Below are positions 39,020 to 49,589 of a stretch of 64,000 bases of DNA, piece after piece. Positions within the stretch are counted from its first letter, which is position 1. The number at the start of each line of letters is the position of its first letter. A program made the position numbers and the translations under genes. The stretch covers positions 62,001 to 126,000 of the forward strand of contig NZ_DF967528.1 of NCBI RefSeq assembly GCF_000971475.1, in the 5' to 3' direction. The notes below the pieces were generated by a model that worked only from the letters and a program-made list of their open reading frames with translations, made no database searches and was not told the DNA's origin. Source of the stretch: Sulfuricella sp. T08. Lineage in GTDB: Bacteria; Pseudomonadota; Gammaproteobacteria; Burkholderiales; Sulfuricellaceae.

Positions 39020-40036
39020 TTACTTTTTGGCCGCGCGCTCCTTCTCGACCTGGGCCGCGGTGGCGTATACGGACTGGATGATGTCCCTGCCAATCACGGC
39101 CTCGAACTCCTTGTGCACCGGCAGCAACGCCTTATGCCACTCGATCCGTTCCTTCAGGGAAAGAACGTAGATCTCCGTGGTCTTGGCCGCCTTCACCTTG
39201 GCCATTGCTTCGTCGTTTTCCTCCTGAGCGATACCGCGCTCGAACACAGTCGTTTCCTTCATCGCCTGAGTCAGCGCCTCGCGAATATCGGCCGGCAACC
39301 CCTCCCAGAATTTCTTGTTCACGATCACCGCATAGCCCAGGTAGGCGTGATCCGAAATCGTCATATGTTTCTGCACCTCATGCATCTTCTGGGTGTAGAA
39401 ATTGGACACCGGGTTATCGGTACCATCCACCACGCCCTGCTGCAAACCGGTGTACACTTCGCTGAACGCCATCACTTGCGGGTTCGCGCCAAGTGCCTTC
39501 ATCATCGCATCCGATACTTTCGACTGCTGGATGCGCATCTTCAGACCCTTGAAATCCGCCACGGTGTGCAGCGGCTTGTTCGCGCTCATCTGTTTGAAAC
39601 CGTTGTCCCAGAATGCCAAGCCCATCACGCCCTTGGTCTCCAGTTTGGCGAACAACTTCTTGCCGACATCACCGTCCATGACGCGGTACAGGGTTTCCTT
39701 GTTAGGGAAAATGTAGGGCAGGTCGAACACCTCGAATTCACGTGCTCCCATCGGGCCAAACTTGGAAAGCGACGGCGCCAGCATCTGCACCGCACCTATC
39801 TGCAAGGCTTCGATTTCTTCCCTATCCTTGTAGAGTTGGCTATTCGGGTAGACTTCAACCTTGACCTTGCCTTTGGTCTTCTCCTCCGCCAGCTGCTTGA
39901 ATTTCTCTGCCGCGCGACCCTTGGGCGTGTCGGGAGCCACCACATGACTGAACTTGATGACGATTTCCCCTGCGGCATTGGCAAGCGTGCTGACCCCGAG
40001 GGCTAGAACAAACATCATTGCTGTACGAAGTTTCAT
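39020..40036 (-). CDS. dctP: TRAP transporter substrate-binding protein, DctP type
   Basis: A 338-residue periplasmic binding protein with a signal peptide (cleavage likely after ANA near residue 21). Family features: IKFSHVVAPDTPKGRAAEKF, an Arg in the LKMRIQQSKVSDAM ligand segment, and QGVVDGTDNPVSNFY. Looks like the C4-dicarboxylate type. ATG at 40036 chosen with GGAGAAG upstream; the longer frame to 40078 would spoil the signal peptide. First gene of dctPQM. Confidence 0.94.
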   Translation of the reverse strand: MKLRTAMMFVLALGVSTLANAAGEIVIKFSHVVAPDTPKGRAAEKFKQLAEEKTKGKVKVEVYPNSQLYKDREEIEALQIGAVQMLAPSLSKFGPMGAREFEVFDLPYIFPNKETLYRVMDGDVGKKLFAKLETKGVMGLAFWDNGFKQMSANKPLHTVADFKGLKMRIQQSKVSDAMMKALGANPQVMAFSEVYTGLQQGVVDGTDNPVSNFYTQKMHEVQKHMTISDHAYLGYAVIVNKKFWEGLPADIREALTQAMKETTVFERGIAQEENDEAMAKVKAAKTTEIYVLSLKERIEWHKALLPVHKEFEAVIGRDIIQSVYATAAQVEKERAAKK

Positions 40037-40094
40037 GTGGCTTCTCCAAAAATTAAGGTGTTCGACCAAAACTGACATCTACATCCAAGCAACT

Positions 40095-40114
40095 GTATCT
40101 TATATAAGAGATAC
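40095..40114. promoter_or_regulatory. Palindromic operator candidate upstream of dctP
   Basis: GTATCT and AGATAC arms surround a perfect ten-base palindrome CTTATATAAG (40099-40108). It is 59 bases before the dctP start, in a 45-88 base gap with tilS. The symmetric AT-rich centre is typical of GntR-type operators; no regulator gene is adjacent. Confidence 0.5.
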
Positions 40115-40124
40115 GAGTGCCATA

Positions 40125-41477
40125 CTATATTGCTCTCTCGAGTTTTACAATCACTCCAGACTCACCTTCCTGTGCCCGGAATTCGCAATCTATTCCAACA
40201 CCGGGCACGAATGCCAGGCTTTCCCCACTAAACAGCAACGGCAGCCTTTGCCGCTGCCAGGGAGGCATTCCCGCCTCCCGCAACAGGTTTTTCAAACTGC
40301 GCGTGGGCCTGAGGCAATCAGGGCGAAGCCGCTCGCCCCCCTGGCGTAACCTGATCGTAACCGGTGCCGCAGTCAGTCTGGCCAGGCTCAATCCCTGCCC
40401 CGTCGTCCGTTCGAATACCAACCCGCCTCCCGACCATGGCAAGTCCGGCATATCCTGAAGCGACCAGATTAATGCCGGTTCCAGCAACGGCGCAAGTGTC
40501 TTTTTCTCAAGATGCACCTCCCCGCGATAACGCCGGATCACGGTATCCCCCATGGAAATATGGACCTGAGCATCGTCACGGGCACTGCACAACTGCTGCA
40601 GCAGGTTTTCCAACCGCCCGGCGGAAGGCATGGGAATCCCGAGTTCTGCCAGCCAGTAGCGCAACAGGTTTCTGGCGCGCGCTCCGGACAAGTTGCGCAG
40701 GGCATCCACCCGCAAATTGCCATTCACCACCGCAGTCGCGAGATCCAGCCGAGCCAGGTCATCTGACAACTGCGCGCTTTCTGCTAAGTTCCGGCTGGCA
40801 CGGGCAAAGGTTACACGGTATCCGGGAAAGCGCTTCTCCAGTTCGGGCATGACTCGGTGGCGCAGGTAATTGCGGTCATAGGAAATATCTGCATTGCTCT
40901 CGTCCTCAACCCAATGCAGGCCGCGCAGGGCAGCATAGTCGAGAATCACTCCCCTCGGCACATCAAGCAGAGGGCGAAGATAACGCAGTGTTTCCGTCCC
41001 CTCCTCACTCATCGCACCCATCGCGCTCAGGCCTTTCGCTCCGGCTCCGCGCAGCAACTGCAGCAGCAAGGTCTCGGCCTGATCGTCGAGATGTTGTGCC
41101 AGCAAGATAAAATCAGTTTGCTGTTCGGCAAACACCCGATAGCGTGCGTCCCGCGCCAGCGCCTCCAGGCTCTCGCCCGGCACACGCTTGAGATCGACCT
41201 TGATGACCTGGAAAGGTATGTGGTGCCCGGCACACAGCCGGGTGCAAAACTCGGCCCAATCGGCCGAATTCGAACTGATCTGATGGTTGACGTGAACTGC
41301 GGAAAGGGGGAAATGCAAGCTGGTGCGAAGTTGCACCAGAATGTCGAGCAGCGCCACGGAATCCATTCCGCCGCTCAGGGCCAGCGTGAGATGCCGGCAC
41401 GGTTGAACCCAACTCTTTAGCTTGGCTTCGACATATGCGGGCAGATCACTTGGCAGCAGTTTCTTTGAACTTGCCAT
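40125..41477 (-). CDS. tilS: tRNA(Ile)-lysidine synthase
   Basis: A 450-residue ATP enzyme that modifies C34 of the CAU-anticodon tRNA-Ile so it reads AUA. PP-loop [13 protein letters not shown] at about 31-43, [18 protein letters not shown], then the TilS substrate domains. The ATG at 41477 lies inside accA, a 32-base overlap; no later start precedes the PP-loop, so the overlap is probably real. Confidence 0.95.
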   Translation of the reverse strand: MASSKKLLPSDLPAYVEAKLKSWVQPCRHLTLALSGGMDSVALLDILVQLRTSLHFPLSAVHVNHQISSNSADWAEFCTRLCAGHHIPFQVIKVDLKRVPGESLEALARDARYRVFAEQQTDFILLAQHLDDQAETLLLQLLRGAGAKGLSAMGAMSEEGTETLRYLRPLLDVPRGVILDYAALRGLHWVEDESNADISYDRNYLRHRVMPELEKRFPGYRVTFARASRNLAESAQLSDDLARLDLATAVVNGNLRVDALRNLSGARARNLLRYWLAELGIPMPSAGRLENLLQQLCSARDDAQVHISMGDTVIRRYRGEVHLEKKTLAPLLEPALIWSLQDMPDLPWSGGGLVFERTTGQGLSLARLTAAPVTIRLRQGGERLRPDCLRPTRSLKNLLREAGMPPWQRQRLPLLFSGESLAFVPGVGIDCEFRAQEGESGVIVKLERAI

Positions 41478-42414
41478 AGCCCATCAAGCGCTCGAAACGC
41501 GATTTGAGCAGATCGTCCAGCGACTGGTCCTGAAGCTGGCGCAGGCTTTCCTGCAAGGCTTTTTTCAGGTTTTGCATGACCACATCCGGATCGCGGTGAG
41601 CGCCGCCGAGCGGCTCGCTCACGACCTTATCCACCAGGCCCAGGGTTTTCAGGCGGTTGGCGGTGATCCCCAGCGTTTCTGCGGCTTCCGGTGCCTTGTC
41701 CGCGCTCTTCCACAAAATCGAGGCGCAGCCTTCCGGTGAAATCACTGAATAGCTCGAATATTGCAGCATCAGCATGACATCGCCGACACCGATGGCCAGC
41801 GCACCGCCAGAACCGCCTTCGCCGATGATGGTGCAGACGATCGGGGTTCTGAGCTCAGCCATGACATAAAGATTGCGCGCAATCGCCTCGGACTGGCCGC
41901 GCTCTTCAGCACCGATGCCGGGGTAAGCGCCCGGCGTATCGATGAAGGTCATGATCGGCAGGCCGAATTTCTCTGCCTGGCGCATCAAGCGCATCGCCTT
42001 GCGGTAGCCTTCGGGGCGCGGCATGCCGAAATTGCGGTAGATTTTTTCCTTGGTATCGCGGCCCTTCTGCTGGCCGATGACCATCACCGGCTGGCCATTG
42101 AAGCGCGCCAGGCCGCCGACGATGGCCGGATCATCGGAGAAAGCGCGGTCGCCATGCAACTCCTCGAAATCGGTAAAAATATTTTGAATGTAGTCGAGCA
42201 TATACGGCCGCTGGGGGTGCCGGGAAACCTGCGAAACCTGCCAGGCCGAAAGCTTGGCGTAAAGGTCCTTGGTCAGCGCCTGGTTCTTTTTCTGTAGCCG
42301 CCCGATTTCCTCGGAGATATCCACGGCGGAGTCATCCTGCACAAATCGGAGCTCCTCGATCCTGGCCTCAAGTTCAGCGATCGGCTGTTCAAAATCAAGA
42401 AAAGTGGTTTTCAT
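41446..42414 (-). CDS. accA: Acetyl-CoA carboxylase carboxyltransferase subunit alpha
   Basis: A 322-residue subunit that, with AccD, transfers carboxyl from biotin to acetyl-CoA. [16 protein letters not shown] start, [30 protein letters not shown] and [18 protein letters not shown] at 42414 chosen; the frame continues only to a TTG. No clear ribosome site is visible. Confidence 0.97.
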   Translation of the reverse strand: MKTTFLDFEQPIAELEARIEELRFVQDDSAVDISEEIGRLQKKNQALTKDLYAKLSAWQVSQVSRHPQRPYMLDYIQNIFTDFEELHGDRAFSDDPAIVGGLARFNGQPVMVIGQQKGRDTKEKIYRNFGMPRPEGYRKAMRLMRQAEKFGLPIMTFIDTPGAYPGIGAEERGQSEAIARNLYVMAELRTPIVCTIIGEGGSGGALAIGVGDVMLMLQYSSYSVISPEGCASILWKSADKAPEAAETLGITANRLKTLGLVDKVVSEPLGGAHRDPDVVMQNLKKALQESLRQLQDQSLDDLLKSRFERLMGYGKFKETAAK

Positions 42415-42511
42415 AGACAAGCAGTTTCAAATTCATGAAAGCGTAATGATACAGGATTTATTGTGCTTGACTAAACAGGTCAGCAACATCGCCATCAGGT
42501 TATAATCCGGC

Positions 42512-44209
42512 ATGCCCAGCATCGTTCCCCGCCCCTATTCCCAAGCCGACGCCCAACGCCTGTCCGCCAGCGGCCTGCACCCGGTACTCGCCCGCATATA
42601 CGCCGCGCGTGGCATCAGTGAAACGCGTCAGATAGAGCACGAGTTAGTCACCCTGCTTCCTTTCACAGAGATGAAGGGAGCCACGGAAATGGCGCGCCGA
42701 CTGGCAGACGCCATCCAGGCAGAAAAACGTCTCCTGATCATAGCCGATTACGATTCCGACGGCGCAACCGCCTGCACGGTGGCGATGCGCGCGCTACGCG
42801 AGTTTGGCGCCATAGTGGACTACCTGGTTCCCAACCGCTTCGAGTTCGGCTACGGGTTGACACCCGAAATTGTCCAGTTAGCGGCGAAGCGCAGGCCTGA
42901 TATCCTGATCACCGTGGACAACGGGATCAGCAGCGTGTCTGGCGTAGACGAAGCCAGAAAGCTTGGCATCGAGGTGCTGATCACCGACCACCACCTGCCG
43001 GGCGAGGAATTACCCGATGCAGCCGGCATCGTCAATCCGAACCAGCCGGGCTGCAACTTTCCCAGCAAAAATCTGGCCGGCGTGGGTGTGATCTTCTACA
43101 TGATGCTGGCGCTACGCGCCGAACTGCGCCAGCGCGGAACGTTTAACTCAAAACCAGAACCGAACCTCGCCAGACTGCTCGATCTAGTGGCGCTCGGCAC
43201 GGTAGCCGACGTGGTAAAGCTCGACGACAACAACCGCATCCTGGTCCACCAGGGTTTGAAGCGCATCCGGGCCGGACGCGCATCAGCCGGGATCGCCGCA
43301 TTACTGCAGGTAGCCGGACGCAAACCGGAAAGAGCATCGACCTACGACCTCGGCTTCGTCGCCGGCCCGCGCCTCAATGCCGCCGGGCGTCTAGACGACA
43401 TGGCCCTGGGCATCGAGTGCCTGCTCACCGACAACCTGGACCAGGCCACAAAGCTGGCGCAGCAGCTAGATGCACTCAACCGCGAACGGCGCGCCATCGA
43501 GGCCGACATGCTGGAGAGTGCCGAAACCATTACCCAGGATCTGAGCCTCGACAGCCAAGACAGCTTTTCGCTCTGCCTGCATGATCGCGACTGGCATCAG
43601 GGCGTGATCGGCATCCTGGCCTCGCGCCTCAAGGATAAATTTCATCGTCCGGTGATCGCGTTCGCCGAGGGTCATGAGGGCGAATTGAAGGGCTCGGGAC
43701 GCTCCATTCCCGGCCTGCACCTGCGCGATGCCCTCGATCTGGTATCCAAGCGCGAACCAACTCTCATCAAAAAATTCGGCGGCCACGCCATGGCAGCTGG
43801 CCTGACCATAGACAGCGCACATTTACCCCGTTTCAGGGATTGCTTCGAAGCAGTCTGCAGCGAACTCCTGACCCCTGCCCTGCTAACAAGGATAATTGAA
43901 ACCGACGGCGCCCTGAATGCTGCTGAAGCCTCTCTCGAACTGGCCCAGTTGATGCGCACCGAGGTATGGGGGCAAGCTTTCCCAGATCCCAGCTTTCAGG
44001 GCGAATTCAGGGTCGCGCAGCAACGCGTGGTGGGTGAAAAGCACCTCAAACTACGCCTTGCACAGGATGGCCGGAGTTTCGAAGCGATGCTGTTCTTCCA
44101 TGCCGACCCGCTACCAGACAGGGTGCTGGCGGTTTACCGGCTGGACGTAAACGAGTATAACGGCAACACCAGCCTGCAGCTGCTGCTCTCGCACTGGGAG
44201 CCTGCCTAG
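42512..44209 (+). CDS. recJ: Single-stranded-DNA-specific exonuclease RecJ
   Basis: A 565-residue 5'-3' exonuclease of the DHH family used in recombination and mismatch repair. Motifs IADYDSDGATA, TVDNG, TDHHLPG and the DHHA1 motif KFGGHAMAAGL are intact. The family N terminus starts right at this ATG, yet a TATAAT sits at 42501-42506, so the mRNA may be leaderless. Divergent from accA. Confidence 0.96.
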   Translation: MPSIVPRPYSQADAQRLSASGLHPVLARIYAARGISETRQIEHELVTLLPFTEMKGATEMARRLADAIQAEKRLLIIADYDSDGATACTVAMRALREFGAIVDYLVPNRFEFGYGLTPEIVQLAAKRRPDILITVDNGISSVSGVDEARKLGIEVLITDHHLPGEELPDAAGIVNPNQPGCNFPSKNLAGVGVIFYMMLALRAELRQRGTFNSKPEPNLARLLDLVALGTVADVVKLDDNNRILVHQGLKRIRAGRASAGIAALLQVAGRKPERASTYDLGFVAGPRLNAAGRLDDMALGIECLLTDNLDQATKLAQQLDALNRERRAIEADMLESAETITQDLSLDSQDSFSLCLHDRDWHQGVIGILASRLKDKFHRPVIAFAEGHEGELKGSGRSIPGLHLRDALDLVSKREPTLIKKFGGHAMAAGLTIDSAHLPRFRDCFEAVCSELLTPALLTRIIETDGALNAAEASLELAQLMRTEVWGQAFPDPSFQGEFRVAQQRVVGEKHLKLRLAQDGRSFEAMLFFHADPLPDRVLAVYRLDVNEYNGNTSLQLLLSHWEPA

Positions 44210-44247
44210 TAATACCAAAGAGTACGCGCCCATAACGGAGAATGTGG

Positions 44248-45510
44248 ATGGATCTACCCTTCCTGCAAGGCAATGGCACCGAGCATATTCCGACCTTCCT
44301 CACCAGCCTTGCCATCGGCTTGCTGATCGGCCTCGAGCGCGAACGCAACCCCAGCGCCAAGGCCGGCCTGCGCACCTTTGCCCTAGTCGCCCTTACCGGC
44401 ACCCTCGCAGCGATGTTTTCCGCCATTCTCCAGTCACCCTGGATCCTCGGGCTCGGGCTATTGACCGTCGGCGCCATTATCATCGCCGCCTACCTCGGCC
44501 CCAAAGCTCCCGATGAAGACCCCGGCACCACCACTTCGGCCGCGCTGCTGGTCTGCTATCTGCTCGGTGCGATGGTCTGGTTCGATGCGCGCACGCCGGC
44601 GCTGATGCTGGCCATCGCCGTCACCATCCTGCTCTATTTCAAACCCGAGCTGCGCGGCTGGAGCAGGGGCCTGTCGCGCCGAGACATCATCTCCATTTTC
44701 CAGTTCGCGGTGCTGACCTTCATCATCCTGCCCATCCTGCCGGACCAGAACTACGGCCCCTACCATACCCTCAACCCGCACCAGACTTGGCTGATGGTGG
44801 TGCTGATTTCTGGACTTAGCCTGGCGGGCTACGTCGCCCTGCGCTTTTTTGGCCAGCGCTACGGCGCGCCGCTGCTTGGCTTCATGGGGGGACTGGTTTC
44901 CAGCACGGCCACCACGCTGGTATATGCACGCCATGGCAAGAGCGAAGGCATGCAGCAATTGGCCGTGATCGTCATTCTGATCGCCAACTTGGTCGTCATC
45001 GTCCGCTTGGCAATGGAGGGGGTGGTCGTGTCGCCCAAGTCCCTTCCCTATCTGCTGCCGGTGCTGGGCAGCGGACTGGCATTCGGCTTGGTGGGCACTG
45101 CCTTGTTGTGGCGGAATCTGGTCAAGGGTGCCGAATTCCCCATGCCAGAGATCACCAACCCGACCGAATTGCGCACAGCGATTGGTTTTGGGCTGCTGTA
45201 CGCGGTAGTGCTGTTTTTCTCTGCCTGGCTGTCGGAAATGGCGGGCAGCATGGGGCTGTATGCGGTTGCGCTGGTATCCGGGCTGACCGACGTGGACGCC
45301 ATCACCCTGTCCAGCCTGCGCCTGTTCGAAACCGGGAAACTCGACGCATCCCAGACCGTGACGGCAATTGTGATCGCCTTCCTTGCCAACCTCGGATTCA
45401 AGTTTGGCCTGATCGCCACGATCGCCGGTTCGAGACTGGCCAAAAGGTGCGCCATCGGCTTCGCCAGCATGGGAGCGGGAATGGGGGCTGGACTGGCCTG
45501 GCTGCTCTGA
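44248..45510 (+). CDS. MgtC/SapB-type membrane protein (DUF4010)
   Basis: A 420-residue protein of about 12 helices. N-terminal MgtC-like motif LAIGLLIGLERERN (about 24-37), then a C-terminal DUF4010-like half (GLVSSTATTLVYA, SGLTDVDAITLSS). The role of this long form is unknown. ATG at 44248 preferred over 44242, since GGAG at 44237-44240 is then seven bases away. Confidence 0.87.
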   Translation: MDLPFLQGNGTEHIPTFLTSLAIGLLIGLERERNPSAKAGLRTFALVALTGTLAAMFSAILQSPWILGLGLLTVGAIIIAAYLGPKAPDEDPGTTTSAALLVCYLLGAMVWFDARTPALMLAIAVTILLYFKPELRGWSRGLSRRDIISIFQFAVLTFIILPILPDQNYGPYHTLNPHQTWLMVVLISGLSLAGYVALRFFGQRYGAPLLGFMGGLVSSTATTLVYARHGKSEGMQQLAVIVILIANLVVIVRLAMEGVVVSPKSLPYLLPVLGSGLAFGLVGTALLWRNLVKGAEFPMPEITNPTELRTAIGFGLLYAVVLFFSAWLSEMAGSMGLYAVALVSGLTDVDAITLSSLRLFETGKLDASQTVTAIVIAFLANLGFKFGLIATIAGSRLAKRCAIGFASMGAGMGAGLAWLL

Positions 45511-45665
45511 TTTCGACTGCAATCATGCCATCTCCCTGACCGCAAGCACGGGTTACGCGCCAAATTCTTCCCGCAGTATCGATGGTTCTTCCGCTGCCAC
45601 CGGCAAACCATAATCATCGTCCAATCATGGATAAACGATGAAGCTAGTCGGCTCCGTAATGGGCC

Positions 45666-46697
45666 TCATACATGCTTTTGAGAGGCACATCCAGTGCTGG
45701 CATCCAGGCTTTTGTTCACGTTCAGCAAAACCTGCTGCAAAGCCCGGTTCCAGGCATCCTCCATTTCCCATCCCGCACCGGGATCGGGAATCGGATAAGC
45801 GCTGGCGCGATAGATGTCGCGCAAGGCCATCCGGTCGAGATCGCGCGAAAGCGCCCAGTCCCCGCGCTCGGTCAGATGCACCATGTGCGCAGCTTCGAGC
45901 GTGCCCAGCACCTCCTGCAGATTGGCCTCGTGCATGCCGGGTTCGCACTCCAGCAAGTTCCGCAAAGACAAGGTTTTACCTCCCTGCTGCGCCCGCCACA
46001 GGTGGCCGATCACGCGGTAGCTCAGGATGAAGCCACAGCGGGCGATCGGCAGTTCAACGGCGCCGCCTCGAAAAACACTGCCGCAAACAGGCCGCCTGCC
46101 AGTGCATGGCGCAACGGCACGGTACGGCGCGGCATTACCGCATAAATCAGGGTGAAGGGTACGGCTTCAATCAGCCAGGCCTTCTCTGCCTGGCTAGGCG
46201 TCAAATTTCCCAGCAACGGCAAAGAAACCAGATAGGACGACACCGCCAGGCCGAGCCCGATGAGTAATGGACCCAACGTTAGTACCGCCCAGTAAGCCAG
46301 GAAACCGGTGATCTGATTGCGCCGGCGGTGCGTTTTCCAGATTGCATCGAATGCCTGATCGATGGTGTACATCATGAACAGGGCGGTAAGAACCAGGAAG
46401 ACCAGGCCCGCCACCGTCAAATCCTGCGCTTGACGGGTAAATGCCTGCAGATAACTGAGTACGGCATCCCCGGCGGCAGGCACAAAAATTGGAGAAGATA
46501 AGATCCTGGATTTCAACGATCAGCTCGTGAAATTGCGGAAATGCGGAAAGCAGGGCGAAAGCCACTGCCATCAGTGGAACCAGCGACAGCACGGCGGCAT
46601 AGGCAAGAACACCAGCGGACTGCAGACACCGGTCCTGGATAAAGCTTCGCATCAGATAGCGGAAAAAGTGCAGAGCTTGCCACATAGCCACCTTCAT
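45666..46697 (-). pseudogene. Decayed YihY/BrkB (formerly RNase BN) family membrane protein gene
   Basis: Three reading-frame pieces on one strand together make a YihY-family protein. The first piece gives MKVAMWQALHFFRYLMRSF to LIFSNF, then frame is lost in a run of five A (46484-46488); dropping one base restores FVPAAGDAVLSYLQAF. The second piece runs to AAVFFEAA near 46060 and then goes out of frame. The third piece (RVIGHLWRAQQGG to the end at 45666) is the usual C-terminal domain. The family segment between FFEAA and this domain, roughly 60 residues with a membrane helix, is missing. So there is one frameshift and one internal deletion; the gene is very likely dead. Confidence 0.85.
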
Positions 46698-46915
46698 TAT
46701 GGATGATACTTCCCGGGCTCCGCTTGTCACCCGGATGGCAAGCGCAGAAATTTTCAACTGGCTTCTTATGGGCTGCGGATGAATTTAATCATAGCTGGTG
46801 ACAGGCGCGTTTCAACCCATCGGGCCGAAAGCGCTTGATCGTTCACCACTTGCCGATGGTGACCCTGCAGGGTGTGCGCTGGAGTATTACCGTAGCGCCT
46901 CTACGCTCAGCATGA

Positions 46916-49447
46916 TCATCCGGGAAACCACATAATCAGGCTCACCTCCGCCGGAATGCGTGCTTCCGGATGCCAGGCGATGACGCGCGGCGTGAAATCG
47001 GACGCTGGACGAGTGGTTGCAATCGGACAGTGATAGACATAGCCATGGGTCGCGCCTGGAATGCCGGTCCGACATTCCATCACCTGCGGCGTGGCCTCGT
47101 CGCCTTCGACCGGTTCGGCATACAGTTGCACCTGCACCGACTCCGGTGGAATTTCCCCCAGGTAGGCATGCAGGGAAAATGACCAGCCCTCCGCCATCTC
47201 GCGGATTTCCAGGTTGGACATGTGCACCTTGTGCCAATGCCGTCTGACAAACGCCTCCCATTCGGCAAGCTCTTTTGCCAGGCGACCACCTTCGGCAGTA
47301 CGCATCCTGAATGCCGCCGAAGCTGGCAGGTAGGCGTTATGCACATATTCCATCAGCATCCGGCTGCTGCTGAACTGCGGCGCGAGCCGGGACATGCTGG
47401 AGCGCATGCGACTCACCCACTCGCACGGAATGCCTTGCGCGTCGCGGCGGTAATACATCGGTACGATTTCCTGTTCCAGCAGGCGGTAAAGCTGTTCTGC
47501 TTCAACCTCATCCCAGCCCGGCTCGGAGTGTTCCTGGCCGTCGCCCAGCGACCAGCCGACTTCCGGAGCACAGGTACAGGCCTCAGCCCACCAGCCGTCC
47601 CGCTCGGAAAGATTGAGGCCGCCGTTGACCAGCACCTTCATGCCGGAAGTGCCGCTCGCCTCCCATGGCCGGCGCGGGGTATTGATCCAGACATCGACAC
47701 CCTGCACCAGCTCCTGCGCGAGATCCATGTCGTAATCCTCCAGGAATACCGCATGAGCCCGCACATCCGGACGACTCACGAACTCCGCCCACGCCTGGAT
47801 GAAGCGTTTGCCGCTTTCATCCTGGGGATGGGCCTTGCCTGCCACGATCAGTTGCACCGGGCGCGCCCGGTCGTTGAGCAGCCGCGCCAGACGATCCGGA
47901 TCGGACAGCAGCAGGTTGGGCCGCTTGTATTCGGCAAAGCGCCGAGCAAAGCCCAGGGTCAGGATGTTCGGATCAAGGAGGTTTTCAGCCTGCACAACCT
48001 CTTCCGTGCTGGCGCCGCGCTGCCCCATCTGGCGGGCGAGCCGCCGACGGGCATAGCGCATCAGGTCATGGCGCTCCTCGCTGCAAAATTTCCACAGGGC
48101 CTCATCGCTCAATTCCTGGATCGCACCAGTCACCGTTTCCAGCGATCCCCGCCAGCGCTCCTTGCCGCTGGCCGCAGTCCATATCTCATCTGCCCAGGGA
48201 GAATCCCACGACGGCACATGCACTCCGTTGGTGATATGGCCGACTGGCACCTCCCGCTCCGGCCAGCGCGGATAGATACTCTGAAAAATCCGGCGGCTGA
48301 CTTCACCATGCAGCCGACTGACGCCGTTGATCATGCCGCAGGTGCGGGCCGCCAGAAAAGCCATGTTGAAGGGTTCGCCGCCGTCATCCGGATGCTCGCG
48401 CCCCAGCGCCAACAGCTCGCGCGGGTCAACCCCAAGCTGGGCTGCAAAATGACTGCCGTACTCCATCAGCAGGGCCAGCGGGAACGTGTCGAATGCGGCA
48501 ATCACCGGGGTATGCGTGGTAAACACATTTCCTGCACGCGTCGCCCAGATCGCCTGCCACAAATCGGTCTTGTTTTCCTGCATGTAGCTGCGCGCCCGCT
48601 CCAGCGTCACCAGCGCGGCATGACCCTCGTTGAGATGGCACACGTCCGGGCGTAAACCGAGCGCCTCCAGCGCCCGCCAGCCGCCGACCCCGAGCGCGAT
48701 TTCCTGTACCAGGCGCATTTCCATGCCGCCGCCGTAAAGCTTGCCGGTAATGCCCCGGTCGGCAGGGCTGTTCATCGGATCGTTGCTGTCCAGCAGGAAC
48801 AGTGCCACCCGCCCCACCTGAACCTGCCACACGCGCAGCACCACCGCCCTCCCCGGAAGCTGGATCGGCACGCCCAGCCACCCGCCGTTTTCATCGCGCA
48901 CCGGCGTGATGGGCAGACTGGTGGGATTGTTGTAGGGATAAACCTCAATCTGCCTGCCGCGGGCATCCAGCATCTGGCGGAAATAGCCCTCCTGGTACAG
49001 CAGGCCCACGGCAACCAGAGGCACGCCCAGATCGCTCGCAGTTTTCAGATGGTCGCCCGCGAGCACGCCAAGACCCCCAGAGTAAAGCGGCAGTGCCTCC
49101 GTCAGGCCGTATTCCATGCTGAAATAGGCGATCAGGGTGTCGTTGTCGGGGTAGCTCGCGCCGAACCATTCCGTCCCGGTGAGATAATCGCGCCGCGACT
49201 GAACCAGTCGCTCCAACTCGGCGATAAAACCCGGATCCTTCGCCAGTTGCTCCAGGCGCTTCTGGGAAACGTTCTGCAAGATCAGCCAGGGGTTCCCGGT
49301 ACGAGCCCAGACCGCCGGATCAATCTCCTGCCAGAAGTGGTCCGCCGCATGGCTCCATGCCCAGAGGAGATCGATGCCAAGATCGGCCAACGCCTCAAGC
49401 CCTTCAGGCAGTGGTCTCAAGTACGGATGAATTGCAGGCTTATCCAT
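46916..49447 (-). CDS. glgP: Alpha-glucan phosphorylase (GlgP, GT35)
   Basis: An 843-residue PLP enzyme releasing glucose-1-phosphate from glycogen or maltodextrin. N-terminal DUF3417-like region (PEGLEALADLGIDLLWAWSH), FSMEYGL and LPLYSGGLGVLAGDHLK, and the PLP-lysine motif EASGTSGMKVLVNGGLNLS. This is the archaeal/actinobacterial-like long type rather than E. coli GlgP. No glycogen synthesis gene is in the window. Confidence 0.93.
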   Translation of the reverse strand: MDKPAIHPYLRPLPEGLEALADLGIDLLWAWSHAADHFWQEIDPAVWARTGNPWLILQNVSQKRLEQLAKDPGFIAELERLVQSRRDYLTGTEWFGASYPDNDTLIAYFSMEYGLTEALPLYSGGLGVLAGDHLKTASDLGVPLVAVGLLYQEGYFRQMLDARGRQIEVYPYNNPTSLPITPVRDENGGWLGVPIQLPGRAVVLRVWQVQVGRVALFLLDSNDPMNSPADRGITGKLYGGGMEMRLVQEIALGVGGWRALEALGLRPDVCHLNEGHAALVTLERARSYMQENKTDLWQAIWATRAGNVFTTHTPVIAAFDTFPLALLMEYGSHFAAQLGVDPRELLALGREHPDDGGEPFNMAFLAARTCGMINGVSRLHGEVSRRIFQSIYPRWPEREVPVGHITNGVHVPSWDSPWADEIWTAASGKERWRGSLETVTGAIQELSDEALWKFCSEERHDLMRYARRRLARQMGQRGASTEEVVQAENLLDPNILTLGFARRFAEYKRPNLLLSDPDRLARLLNDRARPVQLIVAGKAHPQDESGKRFIQAWAEFVSRPDVRAHAVFLEDYDMDLAQELVQGVDVWINTPRRPWEASGTSGMKVLVNGGLNLSERDGWWAEACTCAPEVGWSLGDGQEHSEPGWDEVEAEQLYRLLEQEIVPMYYRRDAQGIPCEWVSRMRSSMSRLAPQFSSSRMLMEYVHNAYLPASAAFRMRTAEGGRLAKELAEWEAFVRRHWHKVHMSNLEIREMAEGWSFSLHAYLGEIPPESVQVQLYAEPVEGDEATPQVMECRTGIPGATHGYVYHCPIATTRPASDFTPRVIAWHPEARIPAEVSLIMWFPG

Positions 49448-49589
49448 TTTCTATCCAAAGCAATTGAACCCAAAAGCGAACAACAACAGCGCCTCTACAA
49501 ATGAAATGCCTTGGCCAGCCGTCCGGTAAGGCTGTTGAGGAAGACGCCGGCTTGCCAGGCACCCGGGGAGCAGATCGAGCGATTCGGCA

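Noticed and set aside
46194-46757. 187-codon frame as a complete small membrane protein
   Set aside because: Only its first 70 or so residues belong to the YihY family; the rest is out-of-frame sequence after the frameshift.
47222-48655. 477-codon plus-strand frame opposite glgP
   Set aside because: Antisense shadow of a gene with all phosphorylase motifs; no start signal.
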